Positions 1 to 8,568 of a stretch of 40,717 nt of DNA are shown piece after piece. A program made the position numbers and the translations under genes. Under the pieces are notes generated by a model that was not told the DNA's origin, did not search any database, and worked only from the letters and a program-made list of their open reading frames with translations. This stretch comes from Gammaproteobacteria bacterium UBA3067 (GTDB taxonomy: Bacteria; Pseudomonadota; Gammaproteobacteria; Pseudomonadales; UBA3067): contig DFBZ01000159.1 in NCBI GenBank assembly GCA_002366835.1, positions 1 to 40,717 of the forward strand, in the 5' to 3' direction. Position 1 is the stretch's first letter. Each line of letters starts with the position of its first letter.

Positions 1-26
1 AATGATCTCCCGTTAAGTTGGGCGTA

Positions 27-311
27 TTATGAATAGCTTAATGTGATTCCTGAATAACCCGGATTAATGGGCGCTTTCAGTCCAAGCCCATGCTTAGAGC
101 AATTGTAATCACCATAAAACATCGAACGGTTAAAACCAGGTATGCCGTCTTTAAAAGGTGGGGCGGTTCGTAGCAGGTCGGGGTGGTTGGTGGAATCGAG
201 TCGTACCACTGTGGCGCCATTGTCTGCAAGATAACGAGCGGTAAGCGGCCCGACGCCCACCCAAGACATATCCCACACTTTTAGCCCTTCGAATATTCGG
301 TCCTTGTTCAT
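27..311 (-). pseudogene. Truncated class III CoA-transferase (CaiB/BaiF family), N-terminal fragment
   Basis: The 94-residue product begins like a CaiB/BaiF (class III) CoA-transferase: an early hydrophobic strand (KVWDMSWVGVGPLTARYLAD), then a nucleotide-fold stretch (GATVVRLD), then GDYNCSKHGLGLKAP, where the family normally continues for about 300 more residues. Here similarity stops around residue 78 and the frame closes after a short unrelated tail (NPGYSGITLSYS). The catalytic Asp region is therefore absent and the protein cannot be a working transferase. It lies 24 bp downstream of an intact family member on the same strand, so the two were probably a co-transcribed pair, as with two-subunit class III CoA-transferases. 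That pairing is inference. The cut could be a deletion or an insertion, and the missing part may lie beyond the left edge. Family assignment is fairly secure; the cause of truncation is unknown. Confidence 0.6.
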
Positions 312-335
312 CGTCTTTCCCCCTGAAAGGTCTCC

Positions 336-1604
336 CTAAATAGTGCCGGCGTGGTCTAACTCTTGTAACTCGCGCTGGCTTAGTCCCAGTGTTTCTTTAT
401 AAACAGAGGCATTGTGCTCACCCGTCAACGGCGCTCTTCGACTCACATCGAGGGGCGTTTTGGATAGTTTTGCCCATGCGCCAGGGTAATGGACGACGTC
501 ACCATTTTTTTCTTCTATGGGGGTGAAGTATTGTCTGGCTTCGAGTTGAGCATCTTCACGAATGTCGGCAACGGTGCTTACGGGGGCCAGTAAAAGGCGT
601 TCTTTTAAAGACCGCTCATAGAGCTCTTGTTTGCTGTGCAAGGGAAAAAACTTATTAAAGACTTGAGTCACCTTATCGAGAGATTTCCGCTTTTCTGCAT
701 CAAACAGTAGCGTCATAATCTCGATTTTTTTCCAGTCAATTTCTGTTAATTCTGCGGGTATTTCCATGTCTTCACTGGCCCATTGCAAGAAGCCCTGAAT
801 TGTCGCGCCTCCCAGTGCTCCGCCGGCGAGCATAATACAAACGTGCCCGTCTTCTGCCTTGAAAACCATTTTCCACTTGGCAGGGCCCATTTCCATATGC
901 GCGCCGCTTCTCTGCAGGTTTCGCCCCTCAAGGGCAGGAAATTGCGTTGCATTCATCAATGCGCGAATCGTAGCCAGCTGAGATGAAACGTCGACGTGCT
1001 GGCCCTGGCCGGTTTTGGAGGCGTGATACAAGGCCATGGCCGTATTGACACCTCCCTCAGCTGCGCCATGCAGGTAGGTTTGTGGAACGGAGACTCTTAC
1101 CGGAGCGCGATCTTTGTCGCCAGTAACATGCATCATTCCAGACAGGGCGGATATGACTAAATCGCTTCCCGAATAGTTTGCATAGGGGCCGGTTCGGCCA
1201 AATGGCGAAATGGATGTAAAAACAAGTCGCGGGTTTTCTTTTATAAGCGCACTAAAGCCAATGCCTCGTTCATCCATCCACCCCGTAGGGAATGACTCAA
1301 TCAGCGCATCGCATTGTTTTGCGAGTAATTTGAGTAAGTGGCGACCAGATTCCGCTTGTAGGTCGAGAGTCACAGAGCGCTTGCCCATATTCATAAATCG
1401 CCAGCTGAGACTGTGTTCAGGTTCAGGTTCTGGCGTTTGATCGGGCGGTGAGTTGTCGGCGGTATGACTATAGGGCGGGTCTATTCTAATAACATCTGCG
1501 CCGAGATCCGCGAGCCATTTGCCACACAGCGCCCCATTCATTGAGCACAGGTCAATAATTTGATAGGGCGCGAGCGAGCCGGAATTAACAGGGGTGTTTT
1601 CCAT
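336..1604 (-). CDS. Class III CoA-transferase (CaiB/BaiF family)
   Basis: The 422-residue protein is full length for the family (about 380-430). It shows the N-terminal Rossmann-like segment (LADLGADVIRIDPP, residues 32-45), the GKRSVTLDL motif near 74-82, and the active-site region GRTGPYANYSGSD, where Asp148 corresponds to the Asp that forms the aspartyl-CoA thioester in formyl-CoA transferase. The C-terminal part (APVSTVADIREDAQLEARQYF) is also typical. These enzymes move CoA between carboxylic acids. The substrate cannot be read from the sequence; carnitine, oxalate, arylsuccinate and steroid or terpenoid acids are all known in the family. The truncated relative just downstream suggests an ancestral two-gene transferase. 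No signal peptide or membrane segment is visible. All neighbours to the right, up to 5.8 kb, are broken genes, so its pathway context may have been lost. Confidence 0.85.
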   Translation of the reverse strand: MENTPVNSGSLAPYQIIDLCSMNGALCGKWLADLGADVIRIDPPYSHTADNSPPDQTPEPEPEHSLSWRFMNMGKRSVTLDLQAESGRHLLKLLAKQCDALIESFPTGWMDERGIGFSALIKENPRLVFTSISPFGRTGPYANYSGSDLVISALSGMMHVTGDKDRAPVRVSVPQTYLHGAAEGGVNTAMALYHASKTGQGQHVDVSSQLATIRALMNATQFPALEGRNLQRSGAHMEMGPAKWKMVFKAEDGHVCIMLAGGALGGATIQGFLQWASEDMEIPAELTEIDWKKIEIMTLLFDAEKRKSLDKVTQVFNKFFPLHSKQELYERSLKERLLLAPVSTVADIREDAQLEARQYFTPIEEKNGDVVHYPGAWAKLSKTPLDVSRRAPLTGEHNASVYKETLGLSQRELQELDHAGTI

Positions 1605-2058
1605 AACTATTACCTCGTTTTATTATTATTTTTTAAAATCAAGGAATTTTAGAATCAGTATGAATGACTGTTTAGACCTAAGGCATACAACCCCCGTGTT
1701 GGATAAGTTGTAACAGTGCGTCACGAGCGGCGTTTTTTGTCACACTTTTTGTACCTTGGGCGAAACTCTAAAAATCATACTCCTGTGTTTTTCGAAAATC
1801 GAGGTCATTATTATATGTTTGAGCGACACTTGGCATTAGACGTCCATTGACGAAGCCTAGGTTGTCGTTATTTATATAGTAAAAGAATAATTACCGGTAT
1901 CCGATAAAAAATAAGTGACGCGAAGTAGCAAGAAGAGTGTAAATGTTTCGCGTAGCCAGTAATTCTAACGCTATTAATAAAGTGTGTACCGATGATGCCA
2001 ACTACACTAAACGCTGTATCTTATCTCTTTATCCCTATAATGAGCGAGAAGCGAATAA
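1605..2058. other. AT-rich intergenic region between divergent genes
   Basis: This 454-bp stretch separates the leftward CoA-transferase from the rightward decarboxylase pseudogene. No credible coding frame was found; an open frame at 1943-2149 shows no recognisable protein character. A weak promoter-like pair facing right is TTGACG at 1847-1852 and TATTTA at 1869-1874, 16 bp apart. I cannot show that it is used. No repeat or RNA structure stands out. Confidence 0.35.
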
Positions 2059-3385
2059 ATGTATTGGGAAACACTTGCACTGGAAGATATTAATAAACAC
2101 GTCTATCTGGCCTTATCTCAAAATGTTCGTTATGGAAATGATGTTGTAATGGGTTATCCCGCATCATTTCTAGATAGGAAGGTTTTCCCCAAGGACGATC
2201 TATCTAAGTCATCCGTTTTTTGGCGAACATTATGGGAGAATCCCAATCACATTGGCTGTCACACCTTCGGTCTTTCGGAATCTGTATTTGAAGGAACACA
2301 TAAAATAGAAAGGGATTTATTGCGTATTTGCGCCGAAGAAATTTTTGGTGCGACACCGAAAAGCTGGGATGGTTACGTGGCGGCGGGTGGCACGTAAGCC
2401 AATATTCAGGCCCTGTGGGTTTTGCGAAACTATTGGGTCAATAAAAATACGATAAGCGCTAGCTCTACAAGATCTGGGAGGGGGGAGTGCGCGAAAGTTG
2501 CACGACGAAATTAGCATAATTAGCTCAGAAGACAGACATTATTCAATCGATAAATCTGCTGAAATATTAAACCTCCATCACGAAGTAATCTCTGTTGATA
2601 AGGAAAATCGTAAGATGGATGTTGCGTATCTGTCAAAAACCATCGACGAGGAAATAAAAGCCGGAGTGAAATTTTTGGCCGTTGTGCTTAATATGGGTTC
2701 TACCATGTATGGTTCGGTCGATGATATTACCAAAATCACGGAGTTGTTAAAATCCAAACCGGTGGAGTTTATGATTCACGTCGATGCGGCCTTTGGTGGA
2801 TTTATCTACCCTTTTATAAATTTCGAAAATAAAATGAATTTCTCTAATCCGCATATTGTTTCTTTCACTCTGGATGCGCATAAAATGCTGCAAGCGCCCT
2901 ATGGTACGGACATCTACTTGTCGAGAAAAGGATTTATAGAAGGTGTTCTCACTGAAGGTGCCAGCTATGTAAAGGGGCAAGATTGCACTTTGTCCGGTAG
3001 TCGCTCTGGTGCTAATGCTATTTCAGTATGGATGATACTCAGAGCCTACGGTTCGCAGGGAGGAATAGAGTTTTGTCATGAAATATGGGAGCGCACAAAT
3101 AGCCTTTGCGATGAGCTTGATGCCTTACAAGTCCAGTACTTTCGCGAATCCTTTATGAATATTGTCACAATTTCTTCGCCTTATATATCTGAATCGATTG
3201 CGCATAAATATCGCTTGGTTCCAAACTGCCATGAAAACCCGCAGTGGTGGAAAATTGTCGTTATGGATCACGTAACGCCGCAAATAATAGCTAGTTTTCT
3301 ATCTGAACTATCCGAGTATCTTACTGACTCATTTGCACTAAATAAAAAGGCAGTAAAAACAGAACTTTTTTCAGAGCATCTTTAA
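2059..3385 (+). pseudogene. Broken PLP-dependent group II amino-acid decarboxylase
   Basis: The two open pieces, 2059-2397 and 2498-3385, join into one protein of about 440 residues of the glutamate/tyrosine/histidine-decarboxylase-like fold type I family. The first piece carries NPNHIGCHTFGLSES and ends in GYVAAGGT at a TAA at 2395-2397. Translation past that stop in the same frame gives ANIQALWVLRNYW, the normal continuation, so the stop replaces the Glu of the GGTEAN motif (GAA to TAA, one base). The frame then shifts near 2476-2490, by a G6 run, and resumes as HDEISIISSED. The second piece has HVDAAFGGF (PLP-contacting Asp and Ala) and FTLDAHKMLQ with the Schiff-base Lys. Two independent lesions mean a pseudogene rather than a simple sequencing slip. 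The substrate is not predictable. It converges with the kinase pseudogene, with a 4-bp overlap. Confidence 0.85.
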
Positions 3386-5784
3386 TCTTCAGTTATAGCG
3401 AGTTCCACTTTTAAGCTAAGGTGCTTGATATAAAACAGGTTTTTGACTCGCTCAGTTAGAGCCTTTTCTGATAGGGGCTTGTGGAGTACCGTTGAGAGTA
3501 GTTCGTTTCCGAGGTCGCAATGATCACGCTGAAATCCCTCTCCGTAACCGGTGACGAGTTGAATGATTACCTCCGGATAGCTTTTTTGAACTTCCCTGGC
3601 AAGCTCCCAGCCATCCATTTCCGGCATGACAATATCTGAAATAATTAACTCAACAGGTTCTATGGCAAGAACTTTCAAAGCCTCGATGCCATTTTTAGCG
3701 ACATACACGGCATGCCCGTGTTTGGATAACCGCCTTGCTGTGATATCCCTCAGGGCAGCCTCATCGTCGACCACAAGAATATGGCCGGTTTGAGTATTGA
3801 GCGATGTAGAATGGGTCATCTCCAGTTGAGGGAGAGGGCTTATGGTTTGAGAGTGTTTGGGGAAATAAAGCAAAAACTCGGTACCTTTTTCTATCTCTGA
3901 GGTGACGCTCACCCCGCCTTCGGAGCGTCTAACAAAATTGTATGCCTGACTTAAGCCTAGCCCGGTGCCCTCTTTTTTTGTAGAAAAGAAGGGGTCAAAC
4001 ACCTTACTTAAGGTGTTTTCATCCATTCCTAAACCTGAGTCCTTAATGCGTAGAAGTACATAGTCGCCAGCTTCAACATTAAGGGTGAAAGCCTCCGCTT
4101 CGCTTAATGAGATGTTTCGAGTGGAGATGGCAAGGGTGCCGCCATCGGGCATTGCCTGCCCTGCATTGAGGCAAATATTAAGGATGACGTCTTCAAGGTC
4201 GCCGGAATTTACAAATACAGACCAGAGTTGATTTTCCAGATTCATTTCTATGTGAATAAGAGGAGTTAGAACGCGAGATAGCATTTGTTGCTCTTGTTCC
4301 AGTACTTCATTAATAGAAATAGTTTGAGATTCGCTAATTTTTCTGCCAGAAAAGGATAGAAGTTTTCGACTAAGGCGTGGGCCACGCTCACTCGCTTTAC
4401 GGATTTGCGATATATAACTTATAGCTTGAGGGTCAATGTTGTCTCCAGACTCCAATAAAGACGCATAGCCGGATATAATGCCTAATATATTGTTGAAATC
4501 GTGGCAAATTCGTCCTGTCATTTTTCCTAGGGCATCCATTTTTTGAGCTCTTTGAAGCTGTAGCTCCTGAGATTTTTCCTGTGTAATGTCAGAGCAAGAG
4601 AGGTATATTGATTATGGCTATCTGGAAGTGTTGAAATATTAAGCCTTAAGGTAAGTAGTGCCTTATGTTTTGTGTAGGCGCTTGCTTCAAGAGAGCTGTT
4701 GCTGAGCGTAAATTTTTCACATATATCAAATAGACTACCCGGATAGTTTGGTGCCTTTACGAGTTTTCCATTTATTTTCAATTGATAAATCAGCTCGGTA
4801 ATCAGAAGCTTGCTCGCTTCTTCGCTACTATAAGAAAACAGCCTTTCGGCAGCTCTATTAACACTCTGAATTTTATTGTTTTCATCAATAATAATGACGC
4901 TATCAGTTAAACCATCAAGGATTGCTTTCAGCCGTTGCTGGCTTCTTTGCAGCAGGTGTTGTTGATTTATCAGTTTGGTGATGTCGTGTGCAATGCAATG
5001 CCAACGACCGATGTTACACGATGTTGACTATCGTAAACCGGAACCTCGGTAATCTGGAGCCGAGCAGTGTGGCCTTCTTTATGACGAATCTCAATTTGGT
5101 AAGGAGCCTGCTTGATGCCTCGTAGAGCCTGGTTTGTTCGGAACGCAGTCAGATCGTTAATGGGGTGGTCGGCCAGGTAAGTGTCGTAGTGGAGTAAGAA
5201 CTCATCCGCTGTATAACCCAGCATGTCTTTAACTGTTGGGCTTAGATAGGTGAAAACTCCTTCGGTATTGTGAATGTAAAAGAAATAATTTGGGCCTGCA
5301 TTTGCAATAATACGTTGGTAATCGGACTCTTGTATTTTAAATTGCTGTTCGCTGAGTTTATGTGCCGTAATATCAAGCAAAATGCTTTTAAATTTATATG
5401 CCAAGCTAGTATCTTGATTATTAAGGCTGGTCCAGCCGCTTATTCAATGGACGTGTTTCTGGGCATCAAGAATTCTAAAGGTCTGTACGACAAAGTTTTG
5501 TTGATTAGATTCTACTCGCCTTAATTCACCATGGAGATTATACTGGTATAATTTTCATGGTGAATTAAGTCTGACATGGGAAGTTTTTGTTCCACGAAAT
5601 CAGAGGGTTCGTATCCGAATTGTCTAATGCTATCTGAAACATGAAACACCTTTCTATCGGCATTTATGTTGTAAAGTATCACAACGGCCGAGGTGGCATC
5701 TACGAGTTCAGAAATAAGCAGTGGATTATCTTCTGTGGAAGTTAAACCCTTATTCATAATAAAACCCTTTTGATCTACATGCAT
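3382..5784 (-). pseudogene. Degraded multi-PAS hybrid histidine kinase with receiver domain
   Basis: Read right to left, pieces in three frames rebuild one sensor kinase of about 800 residues. It has a PAS domain (5784 to about 5400), a second PAS (about 5360-4990), a third PAS (about 4960-4590), HisKA with the H-box CHDFNN, a HATPase with N-box NICLNAGQAM and glycine boxes DSGLGM and GTGLGLS, and a receiver domain with VDDEAA, the phospho-acceptor Asp in ISDIVMPEMDG, and Lys in LHKPLS. Lesions are a one-base frameshift near 5525-5535, a Trp to TGA stop at 5444-5446 (HVH-stop-ISGWTS), a 5-bp tandem duplication at 4990-4999 that breaks VGIAHDIT, and a one-base loss near 4590-4597 before SDITQEK. 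The last 385 residues (3382-4539) stay open and could in principle yield a sensorless kinase-receiver, but nothing shows that they are expressed. There is no membrane segment, so the ancestor was probably a cytoplasmic sensor. Confidence 0.85.
5520..5569. repeat. Perfect 14-bp inverted repeat inside the kinase pseudogene
   Basis: CTTAATTCACCATG at 5520-5533 is exactly inverted as CATGGTGAATTAAG at 5556-5569, with a 22-nt AT-rich loop. Both arms lie within the first PAS coding region, and the first frameshift of the pseudogene falls in the arm at 5520-5533. This is more likely a mutational scar or chance palindrome than a regulatory element. Confidence 0.6.
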
Positions 5785-6392
5785 ACTTTATCAGAGCCTC
5801 CCCAGCTTTTCTGTCTCCGCGGGATCTGTTCTTTGTCTGATGCAATGATTAAATGTCAGCTTCTTTTATTATGAGCAATAATTACTATATATATTTGTAA
5901 CATATCACCATTTTTTAATAATTTATCTACGATAAGGCATGCCTCTTAGCCTATTAAGCGAGTACCTAGTTTATAGCAATGTAGCAGTCTTTTGGCCAGG
6001 AAGCTGAATAAGTGGCAATAAGCAGCCATGAAAACTAATAGTAGTCGCGTGTTAACGATAGTAATAAGCTGAATGTAGCGCTAGGGTTTTACCGCGCTTG
6101 ATAAACGGTGGGTAGCTTGCCTCATAGAAAACATGACCAAATACGAATAGTGTTAGTAGGATGTATTTGGGTTTTCACTCTCACAGAGTTTTACTTACTG
6201 GCTTGAGGGCGGCCACGGTGTTCTTTGGGGATGTGAACTATTTGTGAAATATGATGATTTTACCTCCACTCCAGCACGGCTTTATTCTATGATCGTTTAC
6301 CAATCATACAAAATAGAGTTTCAGTATTGTTTGGCGCTCAGCCAATGCGGGCATTTATCCTGATTACAGCTAATTTCTAAGGCCTTTGCCGA
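5785..6392. other. Gene-free AT-rich region
   Basis: About 600 bp without a credible gene lie between the start of the kinase pseudogene and the M14 carboxypeptidase. All frames carry frequent stops. No tRNA, strong terminator or convincing promoter pair was found by eye. It marks the boundary between the decayed left end and intact genes to the right. Confidence 0.4.
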
Positions 6393-7364
6393 ATGAAGAG
6401 TTTTTATGAGCTTGAAAAACTTGAACTGCTGATTAAAAACAATCCTGATTTGATTCATGCGGAAAAGTTAGAGAGTGTCACGTCAGGCATTAATGAATTC
6501 CCGATATGGGGGCTGAGAATAGGGAATGGTACTCCCGGTTTGCCGGTATTAGCCCTGTTTGGCGGCATTCACGGTTTGGAAAAAGTCGGTAGCCAAGCTG
6601 TTCTGGCTTTTCTATATGGCCTTATTAATCGGCTTAAATGGGATAGTACCTATCAAGCCTTGTTAGATGAAGTGACTATTATCTCTATCCCCATTGTTAA
6701 CCCGGCGGGAATGTTTTTTCATCGCCGGTCGAATTTGAACGGTGTGGATTTGATGCGTAATGCACCACAGGATGCGAAGGAGAATATTCACTACCCGGTT
6801 TCAGGTCAGCGCATTTCTTCCCGCTTACCTTGGTATCGAGGCCGCAAAGGGGAGGATATGGAGCCCGAAGCTGTGGCTCTAAACCAGTTTTGTGAACATT
6901 ATATTGACCAGTCTCCTTTTCTACTCAGCCTTGATGTGCATTCGGGCTTTGGTTTACATGACCGCCTCTGGTATCCCTATGGATGCAATAGCGAGGATTT
7001 CCCCGATTATCCGCAGTTTGAACGTATGTACCGCACGTTTACCGAAACCTTTCCCTATCATGTTTACAAAACTGAATCCCAAACAGATAGCTACGGCATT
7101 CATGGTGATTTGTGGGACTTTATAACCTTGGAGAACCAAAGGCGACATAGTCAGTGTAAGGCCCCTACGCTTATCCCTCTAACGCTAGAGCTTGGTTCGT
7201 GGCGCTGGGTCAAAAAAAATCCGACACAGATTTTTGGCAAAGGCGGCATGTTTAACCCCGTCAAACGCCATCGCTACGAGCGAACCATGCGGCGACACTA
7301 TCACCTGTTTGATTTTTTGCTTCATGCCTGTGTGAACTACAAACTTTGGGAGAGTGATAAGTGA
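6393..7364 (+). CDS. M14-family zinc carboxypeptidase
   Basis: The 323-residue protein carries the M14 metallopeptidase signature in order. The zinc ligands are His60 and Glu63 in GGIHGLEKVGSQ, followed by NPAGMFFHRRSNLNGVDLMRN with the substrate-binding Arg122-Asn123 pair (family DLNRN), the third ligand His183 in LDVHSGFG, and the catalytic Glu266 in LTLELGSW. All core catalytic positions are present, so an active peptidase or amidase is expected. No signal peptide is seen, which favours a cytoplasmic role such as trimming peptides or muropeptides; that is inference. The start at 6393 has an AAGG about 9 bases upstream. The stop overlaps the GTG start of the next gene by 4 bp (GTGA), so translation of the two is probably coupled. 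Substrate is unknown. Confidence 0.85.
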   Translation: MKSFYELEKLELLIKNNPDLIHAEKLESVTSGINEFPIWGLRIGNGTPGLPVLALFGGIHGLEKVGSQAVLAFLYGLINRLKWDSTYQALLDEVTIISIPIVNPAGMFFHRRSNLNGVDLMRNAPQDAKENIHYPVSGQRISSRLPWYRGRKGEDMEPEAVALNQFCEHYIDQSPFLLSLDVHSGFGLHDRLWYPYGCNSEDFPDYPQFERMYRTFTETFPYHVYKTESQTDSYGIHGDLWDFITLENQRRHSQCKAPTLIPLTLELGSWRWVKKNPTQIFGKGGMFNPVKRHRYERTMRRHYHLFDFLLHACVNYKLWESDK

Positions 7365-8092
7365 ATTTTATTTTACTGCGCGGACTAATTCGACACGCCG
7401 AACACTGGGGTGCTTTTAAAGAACAGCTTCAGCAGCGCTTTCCTGAAAGCAAAGTATTAACGCCAGACCTACCGGGCTTGGGGCAAGAAAGTCATGCGTT
7501 AACGCCACTTACCATAAAGGAAAATGTGGCGTTTCTCAGCGCGAAGCTTTCTTCAGATTTGGCAGAGGGGGAGTGGGTGATTGTGGGTTTGTCTCTGGGT
7601 GGAATGGTGGCAGCCGAGTGGTGTGCAGCAGCCCCCAAAGCATTTAGTAAGGTCGTATTAATAAACCCCAGTTCCAATCTTTCCCCCTTCTGGCATCGTT
7701 TGCGCCCCGAAGCCCTGCCAGTATTTTTGCGTTGTTTTATCACCACTGATGATGCATTGAGAGAAGAGCGTATATTGGCCCTTACCTCGAATCTAAAAAA
7801 TAAGGACGAAACGCTTATACAGTCCTGGATTAAAATTTCCGAAACTGGGGCTATTCATCGAGCCACCTTTTTGAGGCAACTGGCAGCCGCTCGGGCGTTC
7901 AGAATTCAGCACTTCGATACGCCATGTTTGATTTTAAACAGCGAAAAGGATCGTATCGTAAACCCACAGAGCTCCTCACAGATTGCCGCCTATCTCGGTG
8001 CCCGCTTGGAAACCCACCGCGAAGCGGGGCATGACCTTGCCATCGATGCGCCAGAATGGGTGCTTAATCACATCAAACAGTTTGTGGCTTGA
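7361..8092 (+). CDS. Alpha/beta-fold hydrolase
   Basis: The 243-residue protein is a standard single-domain alpha/beta hydrolase. It has the nucleophile elbow VGLSLGG with Ser78, a likely acid Asp198 in NSEKDRIV, and the His224 base in EAGHDLAID near the C terminus. The N-terminal strand and loop MNFILLRGLIRHAEHWG take the place of the usual HG oxyanion motif: ILLRGLIR has no HG pair, which is a small departure from the family pattern. A helical cap lies around residues 105-175. The GTG start overlaps the stop of the carboxypeptidase gene, so the two proteins are likely made together and may act on one pathway. It is related to BioH/MenH-like esterases by general pattern, but the substrate cannot be assigned. 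Confidence 0.85.
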   Translation: MNFILLRGLIRHAEHWGAFKEQLQQRFPESKVLTPDLPGLGQESHALTPLTIKENVAFLSAKLSSDLAEGEWVIVGLSLGGMVAAEWCAAAPKAFSKVVLINPSSNLSPFWHRLRPEALPVFLRCFITTDDALREERILALTSNLKNKDETLIQSWIKISETGAIHRATFLRQLAAARAFRIQHFDTPCLILNSEKDRIVNPQSSSQIAAYLGARLETHREAGHDLAIDAPEWVLNHIKQFVA

Positions 8093-8150
8093 AAGTAAAT
8101 AGAATGGACGAAATCCTTTATCAATCAGTCTCTTATTAGTGTAGTTGCGT

Positions 8151-8447
8151 AGGTTGGGTACGACTGCATGGATGCAGGAGGTAGAGCAACGCATGGAGGG
8201 GTTGCCGAGAACGAAGTGAAACCCAACATTATACCCTTAGAGATGGCGCATACGTTAAGGAGTGGCGTCATATTTAATTCTGTAACGCAAAAAATTAAAG
8301 CAATAATGCATATTTTAAAATTGTTGGGTCTCACTTTGTTCTAGGCAACCGCTTCATGCGTCGCTCTCGGCCTCTGTTCCCGACTCGGCCCTACCGGCTC
8401 CATCCTTGGAGCCGTACCCTCTGCATTCATACAGTCCTCCCCAACCT
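8151..8447. repeat. Composite inverted repeat element (about 77-bp and 125-bp arms)
   Basis: The left arm 8151-8227 and the right arm 8323-8447 are imperfect inverted copies. Both run from AGGTTGGG through ATGCAG, GTA, ACGCATG, GGTTGCC, AGAAC, AAGTGA to ACCCAAC at the inner end. The right arm has about 46 extra bases containing a second hairpin (GGCTCC/GGAGCC). The 95-bp centre is AT-rich and has no gene. The GTAGGTTGGG...AAGTGAAACCCAAC outline matches a type of short dispersed repeat common in gammaproteobacterial intergenic regions. A 34-nt core in the left arm (8160-8193) recurs inverted at 16673-16706. The element fills most of the 476-bp gap downstream of the hydrolase gene and could form a long stem in RNA or single-stranded DNA. 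Confidence 0.75.
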
Positions 8448-8568
8448 TGTCTTACCATCCGTGATTTGTAGGTGATATTTTCAAAAATATGAACTTAAAA
8501 GCTTAAGTTAGTACGTACCATCACGGCAATAACAGGCATGTCTGAATTGGGCTATAGTTTTAACATCT

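Noticed and set aside
1943..2149. Small open frame upstream of and overlapping the decarboxylase start
   Set aside because: It is in a different frame from the decarboxylase, has no family pattern, and the decarboxylase N terminus is already accounted for from 2059.
3382..5784. Programmed recoding or a set of split kinase proteins
   Set aside because: The lesions are of different kinds (stop, single-base shifts, 5-bp duplication), fall inside domains, and show no slippery-site or stop-context pattern; decay is simpler.
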